Part shown: positions 8,335-18,690 of the stretch, one piece after another
Layout: every line of letters starts with the position of its first letter
Numbering within the stretch: the stretch's first letter is position 1
From: Lysobacterales bacterium
GTDB lineage: Bacteria > Pseudomonadota > Gammaproteobacteria > Xanthomonadales > UBA2363
DNA length: 64,000 nucleotides
Direction of reading: 5' to 3'
NCBI GenBank assembly: GCA_019634735.1
Contig: JAHCAT010000015.1
Location: 1 to 64,000 of the forward strand
The notes under the pieces: model-generated
Told to the model about the DNA's origin: nothing
The model's database searches: none
The model's input: the letters and a program-made list of their open reading frames with translations, nothing else
Made by a program: the position numbers and the translations under genes

Positions 8335-8904
8335 CTACTTGCCGACGCGCGAGACGTAGGCGCCGGTGCGGGTGTCGATCTTGATCACCTCGCCGTTCTC
8401 GACGAACAGCGGCACGCGCACGGTGGCGCCGGTCTCCAGCTTGGCCGGCTTGCCGCCGCCACTGGCGGTGTCGCCGCGCACGCCGGGATCGGTCTCGACG
8501 ATCTGCAGTTCGACGAAGTTCGGCGGCACGATGGTGATCGGGCTGCCGTTGTAGAGGGTGACCACGCAGCCTTCCTCGCCCTTCAGCCACTGCGCGGCGT
8601 CGCCCATCGCGGCGGCGTCGGCCTGGTACTGCTCGAAGCTGTCCGGCTGCATGAAGTGCCAGTACTCGCCGTCGCTGTAGAGGAACTGCATGTCGGTGTC
8701 CATCACGTCGGCGCCCTCGACGGTGTCGCTGGACTTCATGGTGCGCTCGACGACGCGGCCGGTCTTCAGGTTGCGGATCTTGATCCGGGTGAAGGCCTGG
8801 CCCTTGCCCGGCTTGATGAAGTCGGTGTCGACGATGGTGTAGGGGTCGCCGTCGACCAGGATCTTGAGGCCGGTCTTGACGTCGTTCAGGCCATAGCTAG
8901 CCAT
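8335..8904 (-). CDS. efp: Elongation factor P
   Basis: 189 aa. EF-P binds stalled ribosomes between the P and E sites and relieves arrest at polyproline stretches. The modification site is intact: KPGKGQAF places the conserved lysine at residue 34, as in E. coli, where it is beta-lysylated. Three beta-barrel domains can be followed (KOW-like 1-65, OB 66-128, C-terminal OB 130-189 with the [19 protein letters not shown] signature). Start ATG 8904 ([10 protein letters not shown]). The divergent neighbour is EpmB, the enzyme that prepares the beta-lysine, so substrate and modifier share one 70-bp intergenic region. Confidence 0.97.
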   Translation of the reverse strand: MASYGLNDVKTGLKILVDGDPYTIVDTDFIKPGKGQAFTRIKIRNLKTGRVVERTMKSSDTVEGADVMDTDMQFLYSDGEYWHFMQPDSFEQYQADAAAMGDAAQWLKGEEGCVVTLYNGSPITIVPPNFVELQIVETDPGVRGDTASGGGKPAKLETGATVRVPLFVENGEVIKIDTRTGAYVSRVGK

Positions 8905-8943
8905 GGGAGCTCCGGAAGGCTGTGGGGGCGGGCGCGGGCGGCG

Positions 8944-8949
8944 TAGAAT
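8944..8949 (+). promoter_or_regulatory. Candidate -10 element of epmB
   Basis: TAGAAT lies 26 nt before the epmB start inside the 70-bp efp/epmB divergent region. There is no confident -35; the assignment rests on position and hexamer only. Confidence 0.4.
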
Positions 8950-8974
8950 CGCGGACCGCTCCGGCAGACCCGCA

Positions 8975-10009
8975 ATGATAGCCGCAAGCCCGGCCCACCC
9001 GCAGCCCACCGACCGGCAGCCCACCGACTCGCAGCCCTCCGACTGGCGGCGCCTCTGGCGCGAGGCGATCACCGACCCGGCCGAGCTGCTCGACCGCCTG
9101 GGCCTGGCCGCCCACGCCGCCCGGCTGCTGCCCGGTGCTGATACCGGTTTCCCGGTGCGGGTGCCGGCCGGCTTCCTGGCGCGCATGCGCCCCGGCGACC
9201 CGGACGACCCGCTGCTGCTGCAGGTGCTGCCGCGCGCCGCCGAGCTGCTGGAGGCGCCCGGCTTCGTCGAGGATGCGGTCGGCGACCACGCCGCCCGCGC
9301 CGCGGCCGGCGTCATCCACAAGTACGCAGGGCGCGCCCTGCTGGTCGCCACGGGCGCCTGCGCCGTGCACTGCCGGTACTGCTTCCGGCGACACTTCCCC
9401 TACGCCCGGGAACTGGCCGCGCGCGAGGACTGGCGGGAGGCGGTGGCCTGGATCGCCGGGCAGCCGGACGTGCACGAGGTGATCCTGTCCGGCGGCGACC
9501 CGCTGTCCCTGCCCACCGCGCGGCTGGCCAGCCTGACCCGGCAACTGGCCGGCATCGGCCACGTGCGCGCCCTGCGCCTGCACACCCGCCTGCCGATCGT
9601 GCTGCCCGAGCGGGTCGACGGCGAGTTTTTGGCGTGGCTGGCCGCCGTGCCCTGGCCGGTCGCCGTGGTGGTGCACGCCAACCACGGCAACGAGATCGAC
9701 GCCGCCACGGCAGGCGCACTGGCGGCGCTGCGCCGGGCCGGCGCCACGGTGCTGAACCAGTCGGTGCTGCTGCGCGGGGTCAACGACCAGGTCGAGGCGC
9801 TGGCCGATCTCAGCCGGCGCCTGTACGCGGCCGGCACCCTGCCCTATTACCTGCACCTGCTGGACCGGGTGCGCGGCGCCAGCCACTTCGAGGTCGACGA
9901 GGCCCGGGCGCGGTCGCTGCATGCCGACCTGCGCGCCCGCCTGCCGGGCTACCTGGTGCCGCGGCTGGTGCGCGAGATCGCCGGCGAACCGGGCAAGACA
10001 CCGGTCTGA
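8975..10009 (+). CDS. epmB: EF-P (R)-beta-lysylation protein EpmB (lysine 2,3-aminomutase family)
   Basis: 344 aa radical-SAM, PLP-dependent aminomutase that converts L-alpha-lysine to (R)-beta-lysine for attachment to EF-P Lys34 by EpmA (EpmA is not in this window). The radical-SAM cluster is C129-A-V-H-C133-R-Y-C136, followed by the family FRRHFPY. SGGDPL and [12 protein letters not shown] are also typical. The PLP lysine should lie toward the C-terminus (candidate in the last 15 residues). The start ATG 8975 is preferred over an upstream in-frame codon at 8903 that would overlap the efp start. The N-terminus has a three-fold PTD/PSD repeat encoded by 15-bp units. It is divergent from efp. 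Confidence 0.95.
   Translation: MIAASPAHPQPTDRQPTDSQPSDWRRLWREAITDPAELLDRLGLAAHAARLLPGADTGFPVRVPAGFLARMRPGDPDDPLLLQVLPRAAELLEAPGFVEDAVGDHAARAAAGVIHKYAGRALLVATGACAVHCRYCFRRHFPYARELAAREDWREAVAWIAGQPDVHEVILSGGDPLSLPTARLASLTRQLAGIGHVRALRLHTRLPIVLPERVDGEFLAWLAAVPWPVAVVVHANHGNEIDAATAGALAALRRAGATVLNQSVLLRGVNDQVEALADLSRRLYAAGTLPYYLHLLDRVRGASHFEVDEARARSLHADLRARLPGYLVPRLVREIAGEPGKTPV
9001..9045 (+). repeat. 15-bp tandem repeat x3 in the 5' end of epmB
   Basis: Three units of the type GCAGCCCACCGACYS are in frame and encode [15 protein letters not shown]. The third has one substitution (CCC TCC). The array lies in a poorly conserved linker before the [13 protein letters not shown] segment that begins the conserved EpmB region. 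Confidence 0.75.
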
Positions 10010-10199
10010 GCCGGCCGGCCGCCGCGCGCGGCCGGCCGGGCGTGACGCAGTTCCTGTTTTCAATGGCAGCGGCGGCGGCCTGCGGTGTGGCGCTCCATCG
10101 CCGTTTCGGCCCATACTGGCCCGGCCTGGGGGGCTGGCCGCCCTCCGGTCGGCCGGGCGGCTTGGCGTCCGGCCGAATGACCCGTGGGAATCTACCGAC

Positions 10200-12263
10200 A
10201 TGGCGACTGCGCCCGTCCGGATCTGTTTCGTCGACGACCTGCTGGAAAACGCCGAGCGCCTGGTCAGCGTGCTGCGCAACGCCGGCCTGGCGGTGCGGCC
10301 CAACCACGTCGCCGACATCGAGGACTTCGCCGAGCTGATCGCCAAGGAAGCGCCGGACCTGGTCCTGGTCAGCGTGCCCGGCCCGGTCAGCCCGGCCGAC
10401 CTGACCGACCAGATCGGCCGCGCCGGCAAGGACGTGGCGGTGATCGTGGTCGTCGAACAGATGGACGGCGAGGTCCGCATCAAGGGCTTCGACGACGGCG
10501 CGGTCGCGGTCGAGCTGCGCCAGCCGGCCCTGGTCGTGGCCGTGGTCAAGCGCCAGTTCGAGCAGCTGCGCACCCGCCGCGAGGTGCGCAAGCTGGAGAC
10601 CGCGCTGCGCGAGAGCGAGCGCCGCTGCGACGCGCTGCTGGACAGCTCGCGCGATCCGGTCGCCTACGTGCACGAGGGCATGCACATTCGCGCCAACCGC
10701 GCCTACCTGGAGATGTTCGGCTTCGACGACTTCGAGGACATCGAGAGCATGCCCCTGCTCGACCTGGTGGCCAGCGCCGATGCCGAAGGCTTCAAGGCGG
10801 TGCTCAAGCGCATGGCCAAGGGCGAGCCGCCGCCGGACAGCCTGGAGCTGCACCTGCGCAGCCAGAGCGGCGAGAGCTTCCCCGGGCGCATGGAGTTCTC
10901 CAGCGCCAACTACGCCGGCGAGCCCTGCGTGCAGCTGATCATCCGCAAGCCGGCCGAGGACCCGGCGCTGGCCGCCGAGCTGGTGCGCCTGAAGGAACGC
11001 GACCTGGTCACCGACCTGTACAACCGCACCTACTTCACCAGCCTGCTGGAGAAGGCCGCCGACGAGGCCGCCGGCGGCAAGCGCAACCACGCCCTGCTGC
11101 TGCTCGAGCCCGACGACTTCGCCAACCTGCAGACCCAGGTCGGTGTCGGCCAGGGCGACCTGCTGCTGGCCGACCTCGCCAAGGCGACCGCCGCAGTGCT
11201 GGGACCCGACGACGTCGCGGCACGGTTCAGCGACCACCAGTTCGCGGTGCTGACCACCAGCGCCCACCTGGACGCCGCCCGCGAGCTGGCCGACCGCGTC
11301 CGCCAGCGCATGAGCGACCACATCTTCGAGATCGGCCAGCGCTCGATCTCGCTGACCATGAGCGTCGGCGGCGCGCTGATCTGCGAGAAGCTGAACCGGG
11401 TGCCGGCCCTGCTCACCCAGGCCACCGCCACCTGCCGCGCGGCGATCGCCGAGGGCGGCAATCGCGTGATCCTGCACGACCCCTATGCCGAGGAGCGCGC
11501 CGAGTCCTCGCGCAACGCCCACTGGCAGCGCCTGGTCAAGGAGGCGCTCGGCCACGACGACGGCTTCGTGCTGTTCTACCAGCCGGTGGTCTGCCTGCAG
11601 GGCGGCGACGGCGACTACCACGAGGTCCTGCTGCGCATGAACAGCCCGCGCGGCGAGATCCTGCCCAGCTACTTCCTGCCGGCCGCGCAACAGGCCGGGA
11701 TGATGCCGCAGATCGACCGCTGGGTGGTCCGCCACGCCCTGCGCAAGCTGGCCAGCTACGGCAAGAAGCCGCCGACCTTCTTCGTCAGCCTGAGCGCCGA
11801 GACCCTCGAGGACGAGACCTTCGCCGGCTGGCTGGCCGAGCAGGTGCGCGAGCAGCGGGTCAGCGGCGAGCGCCTGGTGCTGCAGCTCAGCGAGAGCGAG
11901 GCGGCGACCAGCGTAAAGCAGCTCAAGACCCTGCTCGGCCACCTGTCGCAGTTGCACATCGCCTTCGCGATCAAGGATTTCGGCGCGGGTCTTGCGTCCT
12001 ACCAGCTGCTCAAGCACGTGCCTGCGCAATACCTGAAGGTCGACAAGAACTATCTGTCCGACTTCGCCGGCAACACCGAGTTCCAGAAGAAGGTCACCGA
12101 GATCTGCGAGAAGGCCCATGCCAGCGGCATGATGGTGATCGCTCCGCACGTGGCCGACATGGCCAGCGTCAGCGTGCTCTACCAGTGCGGCGTGAACTTC
12201 GTGCAGGGCAACTTCCTGCATGAGCCGGCGCGCTCCATGGCCGCCGGCGCCGCAGCGGGCTGA
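10200..12263 (+). CDS. fimX: FimX-like degenerate REC-PAS-GGDEF-EAL c-di-GMP effector
   Basis: 687 aa, start ATG 10200. Domains: N-terminal receiver-like fold (about 1-125; ICFVDD acidic pair, but the phospho-acceptor region reads LVLVSVP with no Asp), PAS (about 140-250), GGDEF (about 265-430) and EAL (about 440-680). The diguanylate cyclase site is FSDHQF (343-348) instead of RYGGDEF. The phosphodiesterase site is EVL (475-477) with IKDFGAG in place of DDFGTG, so both activities are predicted lost while the EVLLRM and QPVV c-di-GMP-binding elements remain. This matches FimX of Pseudomonas and Xanthomonas, which binds c-di-GMP and controls type IV pilus assembly with PilZ/PilB. Family placement is strong; the pilus role here is inferred, as no pil genes are in the window. 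Confidence 0.88.
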   Translation: MATAPVRICFVDDLLENAERLVSVLRNAGLAVRPNHVADIEDFAELIAKEAPDLVLVSVPGPVSPADLTDQIGRAGKDVAVIVVVEQMDGEVRIKGFDDGAVAVELRQPALVVAVVKRQFEQLRTRREVRKLETALRESERRCDALLDSSRDPVAYVHEGMHIRANRAYLEMFGFDDFEDIESMPLLDLVASADAEGFKAVLKRMAKGEPPPDSLELHLRSQSGESFPGRMEFSSANYAGEPCVQLIIRKPAEDPALAAELVRLKERDLVTDLYNRTYFTSLLEKAADEAAGGKRNHALLLLEPDDFANLQTQVGVGQGDLLLADLAKATAAVLGPDDVAARFSDHQFAVLTTSAHLDAARELADRVRQRMSDHIFEIGQRSISLTMSVGGALICEKLNRVPALLTQATATCRAAIAEGGNRVILHDPYAEERAESSRNAHWQRLVKEALGHDDGFVLFYQPVVCLQGGDGDYHEVLLRMNSPRGEILPSYFLPAAQQAGMMPQIDRWVVRHALRKLASYGKKPPTFFVSLSAETLEDETFAGWLAEQVREQRVSGERLVLQLSESEAATSVKQLKTLLGHLSQLHIAFAIKDFGAGLASYQLLKHVPAQYLKVDKNYLSDFAGNTEFQKKVTEICEKAHASGMMVIAPHVADMASVSVLYQCGVNFVQGNFLHEPARSMAAGAAAG

Positions 12264-12450
12264 GCGCCGCGGTCCGGCGACCGCAGGCGGCCTCGCCACG
12301 GGGGGCGCCCGACAGCCGGCATCGCAGCCCCACAGGGCGCGCATGCAGCCCGCGTGCGCCACAACCTCCGTGACGCCCCGGCGCGCGCAGTTGGATGCGG
12401 TCGCGGGGTCGTCACGCGACGACGACTGGCCCGGACATTTCCTGACGCCG

Positions 12451-12861
12451 CTACGGCCCGGGCTGGCGCGACCGGAAGTCGAGCGCTGCGGAGTTGATGC
12501 AGTAGCGCAGGCCGGTCGGCGCGGGGCCATCCGGAAACACATGACCCAGGTGCGAGTCGCAGTGCGCGCAGCGCACTTCGGTGCGGCGCATGCCATGGCT
12601 GGTGTCCACGTGTTCGGCCACGGCCCCGGCCCGGACAGGGGCGGTGTAGCTGGGCCAGCCGGAGCCGGAGTCGTACTTGGCGGCGCTGTCGAACAGGGCC
12701 GCGCCGCAGGCGACGCAGGCGTACTCGCCGTCCTCGTGGTGGTCCCAGTAGCGGCCGCTGAACGGCGGCTCGGTCGCCGAGCAGCGGCACACGGCGTATT
12801 GCTCGGGGGTCAGGCGCTGGCGCCAGTGCGCCTCGTCGGCCGGCAGGTCGGTTGGCTTCAC
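12451..12861 (-). CDS. msrB: Peptide-methionine (R)-S-oxide reductase MsrB
   Basis: 136 aa; reduces methionine-R-sulfoxide in oxidised proteins. GTG start at 12861 with AAGGAG seven nt upstream decides the start ([13 protein letters not shown]). Zinc-site CxxC pairs are CVAC and CAHC, followed by [12 protein letters not shown]. The catalytic cysteine is in RYCINSAAL near the C-terminus, and SGSGWPSY is the substrate-pocket signature. It has no signal peptide, so it is cytoplasmic. It is divergent from lptD with about 60 bp between starts and convergent with fimX. Confidence 0.96.
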   Translation of the reverse strand: MKPTDLPADEAHWRQRLTPEQYAVCRCSATEPPFSGRYWDHHEDGEYACVACGAALFDSAAKYDSGSGWPSYTAPVRAGAVAEHVDTSHGMRRTEVRCAHCDSHLGHVFPDGPAPTGLRYCINSAALDFRSRQPGP

Positions 12862-12922
12862 GGTCGGACTCCTTGCCAGGACGGGCCGGATTGGCGGAAC
12901 CGCGCGCGCGGCCGCCCCGGCG

Positions 12923-15277
12923 ATGGCACCCGACATTGAGCCGGGCACCGCCGTGTGCGATCTTACCGGCCCGTCCCGTCGAGCCCGCGTCGCCTTGGAC
13001 CGTCCCCGCCCTCCGCTCCGCCGGGCCCTGCTGCCCGCCGTGGTGGCCCTGCTGCTCGCTCCCGCGACCGCGCCGGCCCAGGGCTGCCTTCCCGGCGACA
13101 GCGACTGCCTGGAGCAGGCCCGGCGCTTCGCCCTGTGCAAGGTCAACCGCCTGCTGCCCTTCCACCGCGACGACCTCGGCCGGGCCAGCGAGCGCGAGGA
13201 CGCCGAGATCCTCATGGACGCCGAGCGCTTCGACGTCAGCGACCGCCAGCGGATCACCCTGGAGGGCGCCGTGGAGCTGCGCCGGGCCGACCAGTTCCTG
13301 GCCGCCGGGCGGCTCGACTACGACACCGTGCTGCGCCAGTACGCAGTACCCGGCCCGATGACCTACCAGGACGAGGGCCTGCTGCTGTCCGCGGAGCGCG
13401 GCGAGGGCGACCTGGCCGCCGGTACCGCGGTGATGGAGGGGGTGCGTTACCAGTTCATGCGTGGCCGGGGCAACGGCCGCGCCGACCGCATCGAGGTGCT
13501 CACCCCCGAGCGCGCCCGGATGCAGTCGATGAGCTTCTCCACCTGCGACATCGACTCGCCGGACTGGGAACTGCGCGCCCGCCGCATCGACATCGACCAG
13601 GAGACCGGCACCGGCCGCGCACGCGGCGCCACCCTGCGCTTCCTGGGCGTGCCCCTGCTCTACGTCCCCTACGGCGAGTTCCCGATCGACGACCGCCGCA
13701 AGACCGGCCTGCTCTACCCCACGGTCGGGCGCTCCAACACCGGCGGCCTGGACGTCACCCTGCCGTGGTACCTCAACATCGCGCCCAACTACGACCTGAC
13801 CCTGTACCCGCGGGCGATCAGCGAGCGCGGCTACATGCTGGGCGCCGAGTTCCGCTACCTGGCCGCGCCCGGCCACCGCGGCCGCCTGTTCGGCACCTGG
13901 CTGCCCGACGACAAGGACTACGGCGACAGCCGAGGCTATCTGGAGTTCGACCACCACAGCCGCCTGGGCGCGCAGTGGTGGCTGGACGCCAGCATCCGGC
14001 AGGTCTCCGACGATCGCTACTTCGAGGACCTGGGCGATTCCCTGAGCATCGCCGCGACCAGCATCCTGCCCTCGCGCGCCGGCATCTACGGACGCGGCCA
14101 GCAGTGGAACGCCGGCCTGGCCTTCGACGCCTACAAGATCACCGACCCGACCCTGCCGCCCGGTCTGGAGCCGTTCCGGCGGTTGCCGCGGATCACCTTC
14201 GACAGCCGCCACGATCTGCCGGTCGGCCTGGTCGCCGGCGTCGAGAGCGAGCTGGTGCGCTTCACCAAGAACCGCGGCCCGGAATCCGGCACCCGTCTCG
14301 ACCTGTACCCCTATCTGGCGCTGCCGGTGGAGCGGTCCGGCTGGTTCCTGCGCCCCGAGCTGGGCTGGCGGCAGACCGAATACGAATTCGACCTGGGTCA
14401 GGGCAACCGCAGCGCCAGCCGCGGCCTGCCGGTGTTCAGCGTCGATGGCGGCCTGGTGTTCGAGCGGCCCCTGGCCTGGCGTGGCCGGGAGTACCTGCAG
14501 ACCCTGGAGCCGCGCCTGTATTACCTGAACGTGCCCTACGAAGACCAGTCCAACCTGCCGGTGTTCGACACCCAGGAACTGACCTTCGGCTTCGGTCAGC
14601 TGTTCCGGCGCAACCGCTTCGTCGGCGCCGACCGTCAGGGCGACGCCCACCAGGCGACCGCTGCCCTGACCTCCCGGTTGCTCACCGCGGACGATGGCCG
14701 CGAGCGGGCCAGCGTCAGCCTCGGGCAGATCCGCTACTTCCGCCCGCAGCGGGTGCAGCTGCCCGGGCGACCGGTGCTGGACGCCAGCGGCTCGGCCTAC
14801 GTCGGCGAGATCGGCGTACGGCTGTCGGACGACTGGTACGCCAGCTACGGCGGGCAGTGGAACCCGGAGACCGACCGCACCGATCTGTCCAACCTGCGCC
14901 TGCAGAAGCGCTTCGGCGAGCGCGGCGTGGCGAATTTCTCCTACCGCTACCGGCGTGACTCCCAGCAACAGCGCACCTTCGTGGAACAGCTCGACCTGTC
15001 CGGCTTCTACGCCCTCAACGAGCGTTGGCGCCTGGTCGGGCGCTGGAACTGGTCGATGCTCGACAAGACCACGCTGGAGGGCCTGGGCGGGCTGGAGTAC
15101 GAGAGCTGCTGCTACGCGGTCCGCCTGCTGGCCCGCCGCTACGTCCGCAACACCGACGGCGACCGGAACAATGCGGTCTATCTCGAGGTCGAGCTGAAGG
15201 GCCTGGGCAACCTCGGACGCAAGTCGGAGGACGTCCTGCGGCGTGCTATCGTGGGCTACACCCGCTACGGCGAGTAG
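12923..15277 (+). CDS. lptD: LPS-assembly protein LptD
   Basis: Up to 784 aa; outer-membrane beta-barrel that with LptE inserts LPS into the outer leaflet. The signal peptide is [22 protein letters not shown], but it begins some 33 residues after the ATG at 12923. A TTG at 12995 would give a normal export signal, so the true start is uncertain. The jelly-roll (OstA) domain covers about residues 90-240, with the signature [14 protein letters not shown]. The barrel follows to the C-terminus, which ends with aromatic strands. Cysteines suited to the non-consecutive disulfides are present: an N-terminal group (55, 62, 72), C208 in STCDID, and the pair C729-C730 in ESCCYAV. It is first in the conserved order lptD-surA-pdxA-ksgA. 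Confidence 0.96.
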   Translation: MAPDIEPGTAVCDLTGPSRRARVALDRPRPPLRRALLPAVVALLLAPATAPAQGCLPGDSDCLEQARRFALCKVNRLLPFHRDDLGRASEREDAEILMDAERFDVSDRQRITLEGAVELRRADQFLAAGRLDYDTVLRQYAVPGPMTYQDEGLLLSAERGEGDLAAGTAVMEGVRYQFMRGRGNGRADRIEVLTPERARMQSMSFSTCDIDSPDWELRARRIDIDQETGTGRARGATLRFLGVPLLYVPYGEFPIDDRRKTGLLYPTVGRSNTGGLDVTLPWYLNIAPNYDLTLYPRAISERGYMLGAEFRYLAAPGHRGRLFGTWLPDDKDYGDSRGYLEFDHHSRLGAQWWLDASIRQVSDDRYFEDLGDSLSIAATSILPSRAGIYGRGQQWNAGLAFDAYKITDPTLPPGLEPFRRLPRITFDSRHDLPVGLVAGVESELVRFTKNRGPESGTRLDLYPYLALPVERSGWFLRPELGWRQTEYEFDLGQGNRSASRGLPVFSVDGGLVFERPLAWRGREYLQTLEPRLYYLNVPYEDQSNLPVFDTQELTFGFGQLFRRNRFVGADRQGDAHQATAALTSRLLTADDGRERASVSLGQIRYFRPQRVQLPGRPVLDASGSAYVGEIGVRLSDDWYASYGGQWNPETDRTDLSNLRLQKRFGERGVANFSYRYRRDSQQQRTFVEQLDLSGFYALNERWRLVGRWNWSMLDKTTLEGLGGLEYESCCYAVRLLARRYVRNTDGDRNNAVYLEVELKGLGNLGRKSEDVLRRAIVGYTRYGE

Positions 15278-15388
15278 CCTGCCGGTCCGCCGCCCGGGCC
15301 CGCCGCGTGCGGCCGCCCCCAGGGCGGCCGGCCCCGGCCGACGACGCATCCACCGGCGCCCATGCGCCCACGACGCCAGCAACCGACC

Positions 15389-16696
15389 ATGAACCTGCTC
15401 TCCCGCCTGTTTCTCCTGGCCCTGATGCCGCTGGCCGCCCTGCCGGCACAGGCCCAGTCGCTCGACAGCCAGCCGCTCGACGGCATCGTCGCCGTGGTCG
15501 ACGAAGACGTGATCCTGCGCAGCGAACTGCAGCGCGCGGTCGCCAACATCGTCGGCCAGTACGGTGGCCGCACCGCCCAGTTGCCGCCCCGCGACGTGCT
15601 CGAGCGGCAGGTCCTCGACCGTCTGATCCTGATCAAGCTGCAGGCCCAGCGCGCCGCCACCACCGGCATCCGCGTCAGCGAGCCGGAGATCGATGGCGCG
15701 ATCGCCGATGTCGCCCAGCAGAACGGCCTGACCATCGACCAGCTGCGCCAGGAACTGGCCCGCGACGGCTTCAGCTTCGCCGAGTTCCGCGAGACCATGC
15801 GCGACGAGCTGCTGATCCAGCGCATGCGCCAGCGGTTCGTGCAGACCCAGGTCGCGGTCAGCGACAGCGAGATCGATGCGGTGCTGGCCGGCGACATCAG
15901 CCTGGGCTCCGAGGTCCGGCTGGGCCATATCCTGGTCGCCGTCCCCGAGGGTGCCGACAGCCAGACCATCCAGGTCGGCCGCGAAAAGGCCGATGGCATC
16001 CGCCGGCTGATCGACGACGGCATGGAATTCAGCGCGGCCGCGATCCGCTATTCGAACGCGCCGAACGCACTGGATGGCGGCGAGCTGGGCTGGCGCAGCC
16101 TCAACGAGGTGCCGGTTGCCTTCGTCGAGCTCGTCAACTCGCTGCGCCCAGGCGAGACCAGCCCGCCGGTGCGCGGCCCGGCCGGTTTCCACATCATCCG
16201 GCTGCATGAGCGGCGCAGTGTCAGCCAGCGCATGGTCGACCAGTACAAGGCCCGCCACATCATGATCGGAGTCGACGAGCTGACCAGCAACGAACGCGCG
16301 CGCGCCCGAATCGAGGAGCTGCGCGCCCAGTTGCAGGCCGGCGCCGATTTCGCCGAGCTGGCGCGCGCCCACTCCACCGACCACAACACCGCGCCGCTGG
16401 GCGGCGACATGGGCTGGTTCCCGGTCGACGGCTATGGCAGCGGGGTCGGCGCCATGGTCGTCCGGCTTGCCGATGGCGAGCTTTCCGAACCCTTCCAGAC
16501 CGACGTCGGCTGGCACATCATGCAGCGCGAGGGCAGCCGCCAGCAGGACGTCACCGAGTCCTACCAGCGCGCCCAGGCGCGCGAGTCGATCCGCGCCCGC
16601 AAGGCCGAGGAGGAATGGGACCGGTTCGTCCGGCGCATCCGCAACGAGGCCTATGTCGAGAACCGCATCCAGATCGGCGACGACAACGCTGGCTGA
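15389..16696 (+). CDS. surA: Periplasmic chaperone/peptidyl-prolyl isomerase SurA
   Basis: 435 aa. It guides outer-membrane proteins, including LptD encoded just upstream, to the BAM complex. Start MNLLSRLFLLALMPLAALPAQAQ (15389) gives a standard signal peptide; an ATG nine codons earlier (15362) is less likely. The N-terminal SurA chaperone domain covers about 24-165 (LDGIVAVVDEDVILRSEL). Two parvulin domains follow: about 175-270 (VRLGHILVAVPEG ... LGWRS) and about 285-385 (ARHIMIGVD ... LGGDMGWF). A C-terminal helix completes the chaperone module. The gap to lptD is 111 bp and to pdxA 53 bp. Confidence 0.97.
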   Translation: MNLLSRLFLLALMPLAALPAQAQSLDSQPLDGIVAVVDEDVILRSELQRAVANIVGQYGGRTAQLPPRDVLERQVLDRLILIKLQAQRAATTGIRVSEPEIDGAIADVAQQNGLTIDQLRQELARDGFSFAEFRETMRDELLIQRMRQRFVQTQVAVSDSEIDAVLAGDISLGSEVRLGHILVAVPEGADSQTIQVGREKADGIRRLIDDGMEFSAAAIRYSNAPNALDGGELGWRSLNEVPVAFVELVNSLRPGETSPPVRGPAGFHIIRLHERRSVSQRMVDQYKARHIMIGVDELTSNERARARIEELRAQLQAGADFAELARAHSTDHNTAPLGGDMGWFPVDGYGSGVGAMVVRLADGELSEPFQTDVGWHIMQREGSRQQDVTESYQRAQARESIRARKAEEEWDRFVRRIRNEAYVENRIQIGDDNAG

Positions 16697-16749
16697 CCGG
16701 CCTCGCCGGTGCCGCCCTGCGGCGGCACCGGCACCCTGACTGCGCCGAC

Positions 16750-17757
16750 ATGGCAACGACCTTCCTGCCGCGCCTGGCGGTCACGCCGGGCGAGCCGGCC
16801 GGCATCGGCATGGAACTGCTGGTGCGCCTGGCGCATGTGCCCGACCTGGCGGCGGACCTGGTCCTGGTCGGCGACGCCGACCACGCGCGGCGCACCGCCG
16901 ACGCCCTGGGCCTGCCGCTGCAGCTCGATGAATTCGACCCGGCCCGGCGACTGGACGGCGAACCCCGCCCGGGTGTCGTGCGCTGCCTGCACCGGCCGCT
17001 GCCCCGCCCGCCCAGGCCCGGCGTGCTCGATCCCGACAACGCCGCCGGCGTGCTCGACACCCTGGCGCAGGCCTGCGACGGTTGCCTTGCCGGCCGCTTC
17101 GAGGCCTTGCTGACCCTGCCCGTGCACAAGGGCGTGATCAACGCGGGCGGCGTCGCGTTCACCGGCCATACCGAATACCTGGCCGGTCGCTGCGACAGCC
17201 CGGTGCTGATGCTGCTGGTCTCCGGCACCCTGCGCGTGGCGCTGGCCACCACCCACCTGCCGCTGCGCGCGGTGCCCGATGCCATCGACGGCGCCGGCCT
17301 CGCCGCCACCCTGGCGCTTCTCGATGGCGGACTGCGTCGCGACTTCGGCCTGACGGCGCCGCGCATCGCCGTGCTCGGCCTCAACCCCCATGCCGGTGAG
17401 GACGGCCACCTCGGCCGCGAGGAGATCGAGGTGATCGCGCCGGTGCTGGCCGACCTGCGCGGCCGCGGCCTGGCGCTGGCCGGGCCGTTGGCCGCCGACA
17501 CCGCCTTCGTGGCCGGCCGCCGCGAGCAGCACGACGCCTTCCTTGCCATGTACCACGACCAGGGACTGCCGGTGCTGAAGGCGCTCGGCTTCGGCGCCGC
17601 GGTGAATGTCTCCCTCGGGCTGCCCGTGGTGCGCACCTCGGTCGACCATGGCGTCGCGCTGGACATCGCCGGCAGCGGCCGCGCCGACCCGGGCAGCGCC
17701 ATTGCCGCGGCGCGCCTGGCGCTGGGCATCGCCGCCAACCGGGCCGCCCGGCGATGA
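16750..17757 (+). CDS. pdxA: 4-hydroxythreonine-4-phosphate dehydrogenase PdxA
   Basis: 335 aa; NAD-dependent oxidation in the DXP-dependent pyridoxal-5'-phosphate pathway. Opening [15 protein letters not shown] is the PdxA signature. Metal-ligand histidines are seen in [16 protein letters not shown] and [10 protein letters not shown]. The tail [21 protein letters not shown] is typical. The stop overlaps the ksgA start as ATGA, so the pair is translationally coupled. Confidence 0.97.
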   Translation: MATTFLPRLAVTPGEPAGIGMELLVRLAHVPDLAADLVLVGDADHARRTADALGLPLQLDEFDPARRLDGEPRPGVVRCLHRPLPRPPRPGVLDPDNAAGVLDTLAQACDGCLAGRFEALLTLPVHKGVINAGGVAFTGHTEYLAGRCDSPVLMLLVSGTLRVALATTHLPLRAVPDAIDGAGLAATLALLDGGLRRDFGLTAPRIAVLGLNPHAGEDGHLGREEIEVIAPVLADLRGRGLALAGPLAADTAFVAGRREQHDAFLAMYHDQGLPVLKALGFGAAVNVSLGLPVVRTSVDHGVALDIAGSGRADPGSAIAAARLALGIAANRAARR

Positions 17758-18545
17758 CCGCCACCGGGCACGTGCCGCGCAAGCGGTTCGGACAGCACTT
17801 CCTGCACGATCCCGGGGTGCTGGCGCGCATCGTCGCGGCGATCGCCCCGCAATCCGGCCAGCCACTGGTCGAGATCGGACCCGGCGAAGGCGCGCTCACC
17901 GATCCGCTGCTCGCCACGGGTGCGACCCTGACCGTGGTCGAACTCGACCGCGACCTCGCCGCCCGCCTGCGCGCGCGCAACGATCCACGGCTCGCCGTCC
18001 TGGAGGCCGATGCCCTGACGGTGGATTTCGGCCGCCTGGCTGCGGCCGGCGGCGGGCCGCTGCGCCTGGTCGGCAACCTGCCTTACAACGTCTCCTCGCC
18101 GATCCTTTTCCATTGCCTGGAGCACCTGGACGCCATCGCCGACATGCACTTCATGCTTCAGAAGGAAGTGGTCGACCGGATGGCGGCGCCGCCCGGCGAC
18201 AAGACCTACGGGCGCCTGAGCGTGATGCTGCAGGCGCGCTGCTCGGTGGTGCCGCTGTTCGATGTCGGTCCTGGCGCCTTCCGGCCGCCGCCCAAGGTCG
18301 ATTCCGCCGTGGTGCGCCTGGTGCCGCTGCCGGCCGATCGCCTTCCCGCACACGACGCCTCCCGCTTCGCGGCGATCGTCAAGGCCGCCTTCGCGCAGCG
18401 TCGCAAGACCCTGCGCAATGCCCTGTCCGGCGTGCTCGACGCCGACCGCATCGCCGCCGCCGGCATCGATCCCGGCAGCCGCGCAGAGCAGGTTCCGGTC
18501 GCAGGCTTCGTCGCCCTGGCCCGGGAACCGGCGCACACCAGCTGA
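17754..18545 (+). CDS. rsmA: 16S rRNA (adenine1518/1519-N6)-dimethyltransferase
   Basis: 263 aa KsgA/RsmA; dimethylates two adjacent adenines in helix 45 of 16S rRNA late in 30S assembly, and its loss gives kasugamycin resistance. Motifs: [11 protein letters not shown] at the N-terminus, SAM-binding [15 protein letters not shown], acidic [10 protein letters not shown], and the catalytic NLPYN within [14 protein letters not shown]. Its start overlaps pdxA. The apaG-apaH genes that often follow ksgA are absent here. Confidence 0.97.
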   Translation: MTATGHVPRKRFGQHFLHDPGVLARIVAAIAPQSGQPLVEIGPGEGALTDPLLATGATLTVVELDRDLAARLRARNDPRLAVLEADALTVDFGRLAAAGGGPLRLVGNLPYNVSSPILFHCLEHLDAIADMHFMLQKEVVDRMAAPPGDKTYGRLSVMLQARCSVVPLFDVGPGAFRPPPKVDSAVVRLVPLPADRLPAHDASRFAAIVKAAFAQRRKTLRNALSGVLDADRIAAAGIDPGSRAEQVPVAGFVALAREPAHTS

Positions 18546-18690
18546 GCGGTCCCCCGGCACACGATCCCGACCCGGCGCTGCGCCGGCGACGGCACCGTCG
18601 TTCGCCGGACGAACCTCGAACCGGAGCCTTTCCTGACCCCGCGTCCCGGCTATCATCCGCTGCCCGGTACAGGCTTGGACAAGGACCGTC

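Noticed and set aside
18546-18690. apaG/apaH remnant after ksgA
   Set aside because: The 145-bp gap shows no ApaG-like residues on either strand.
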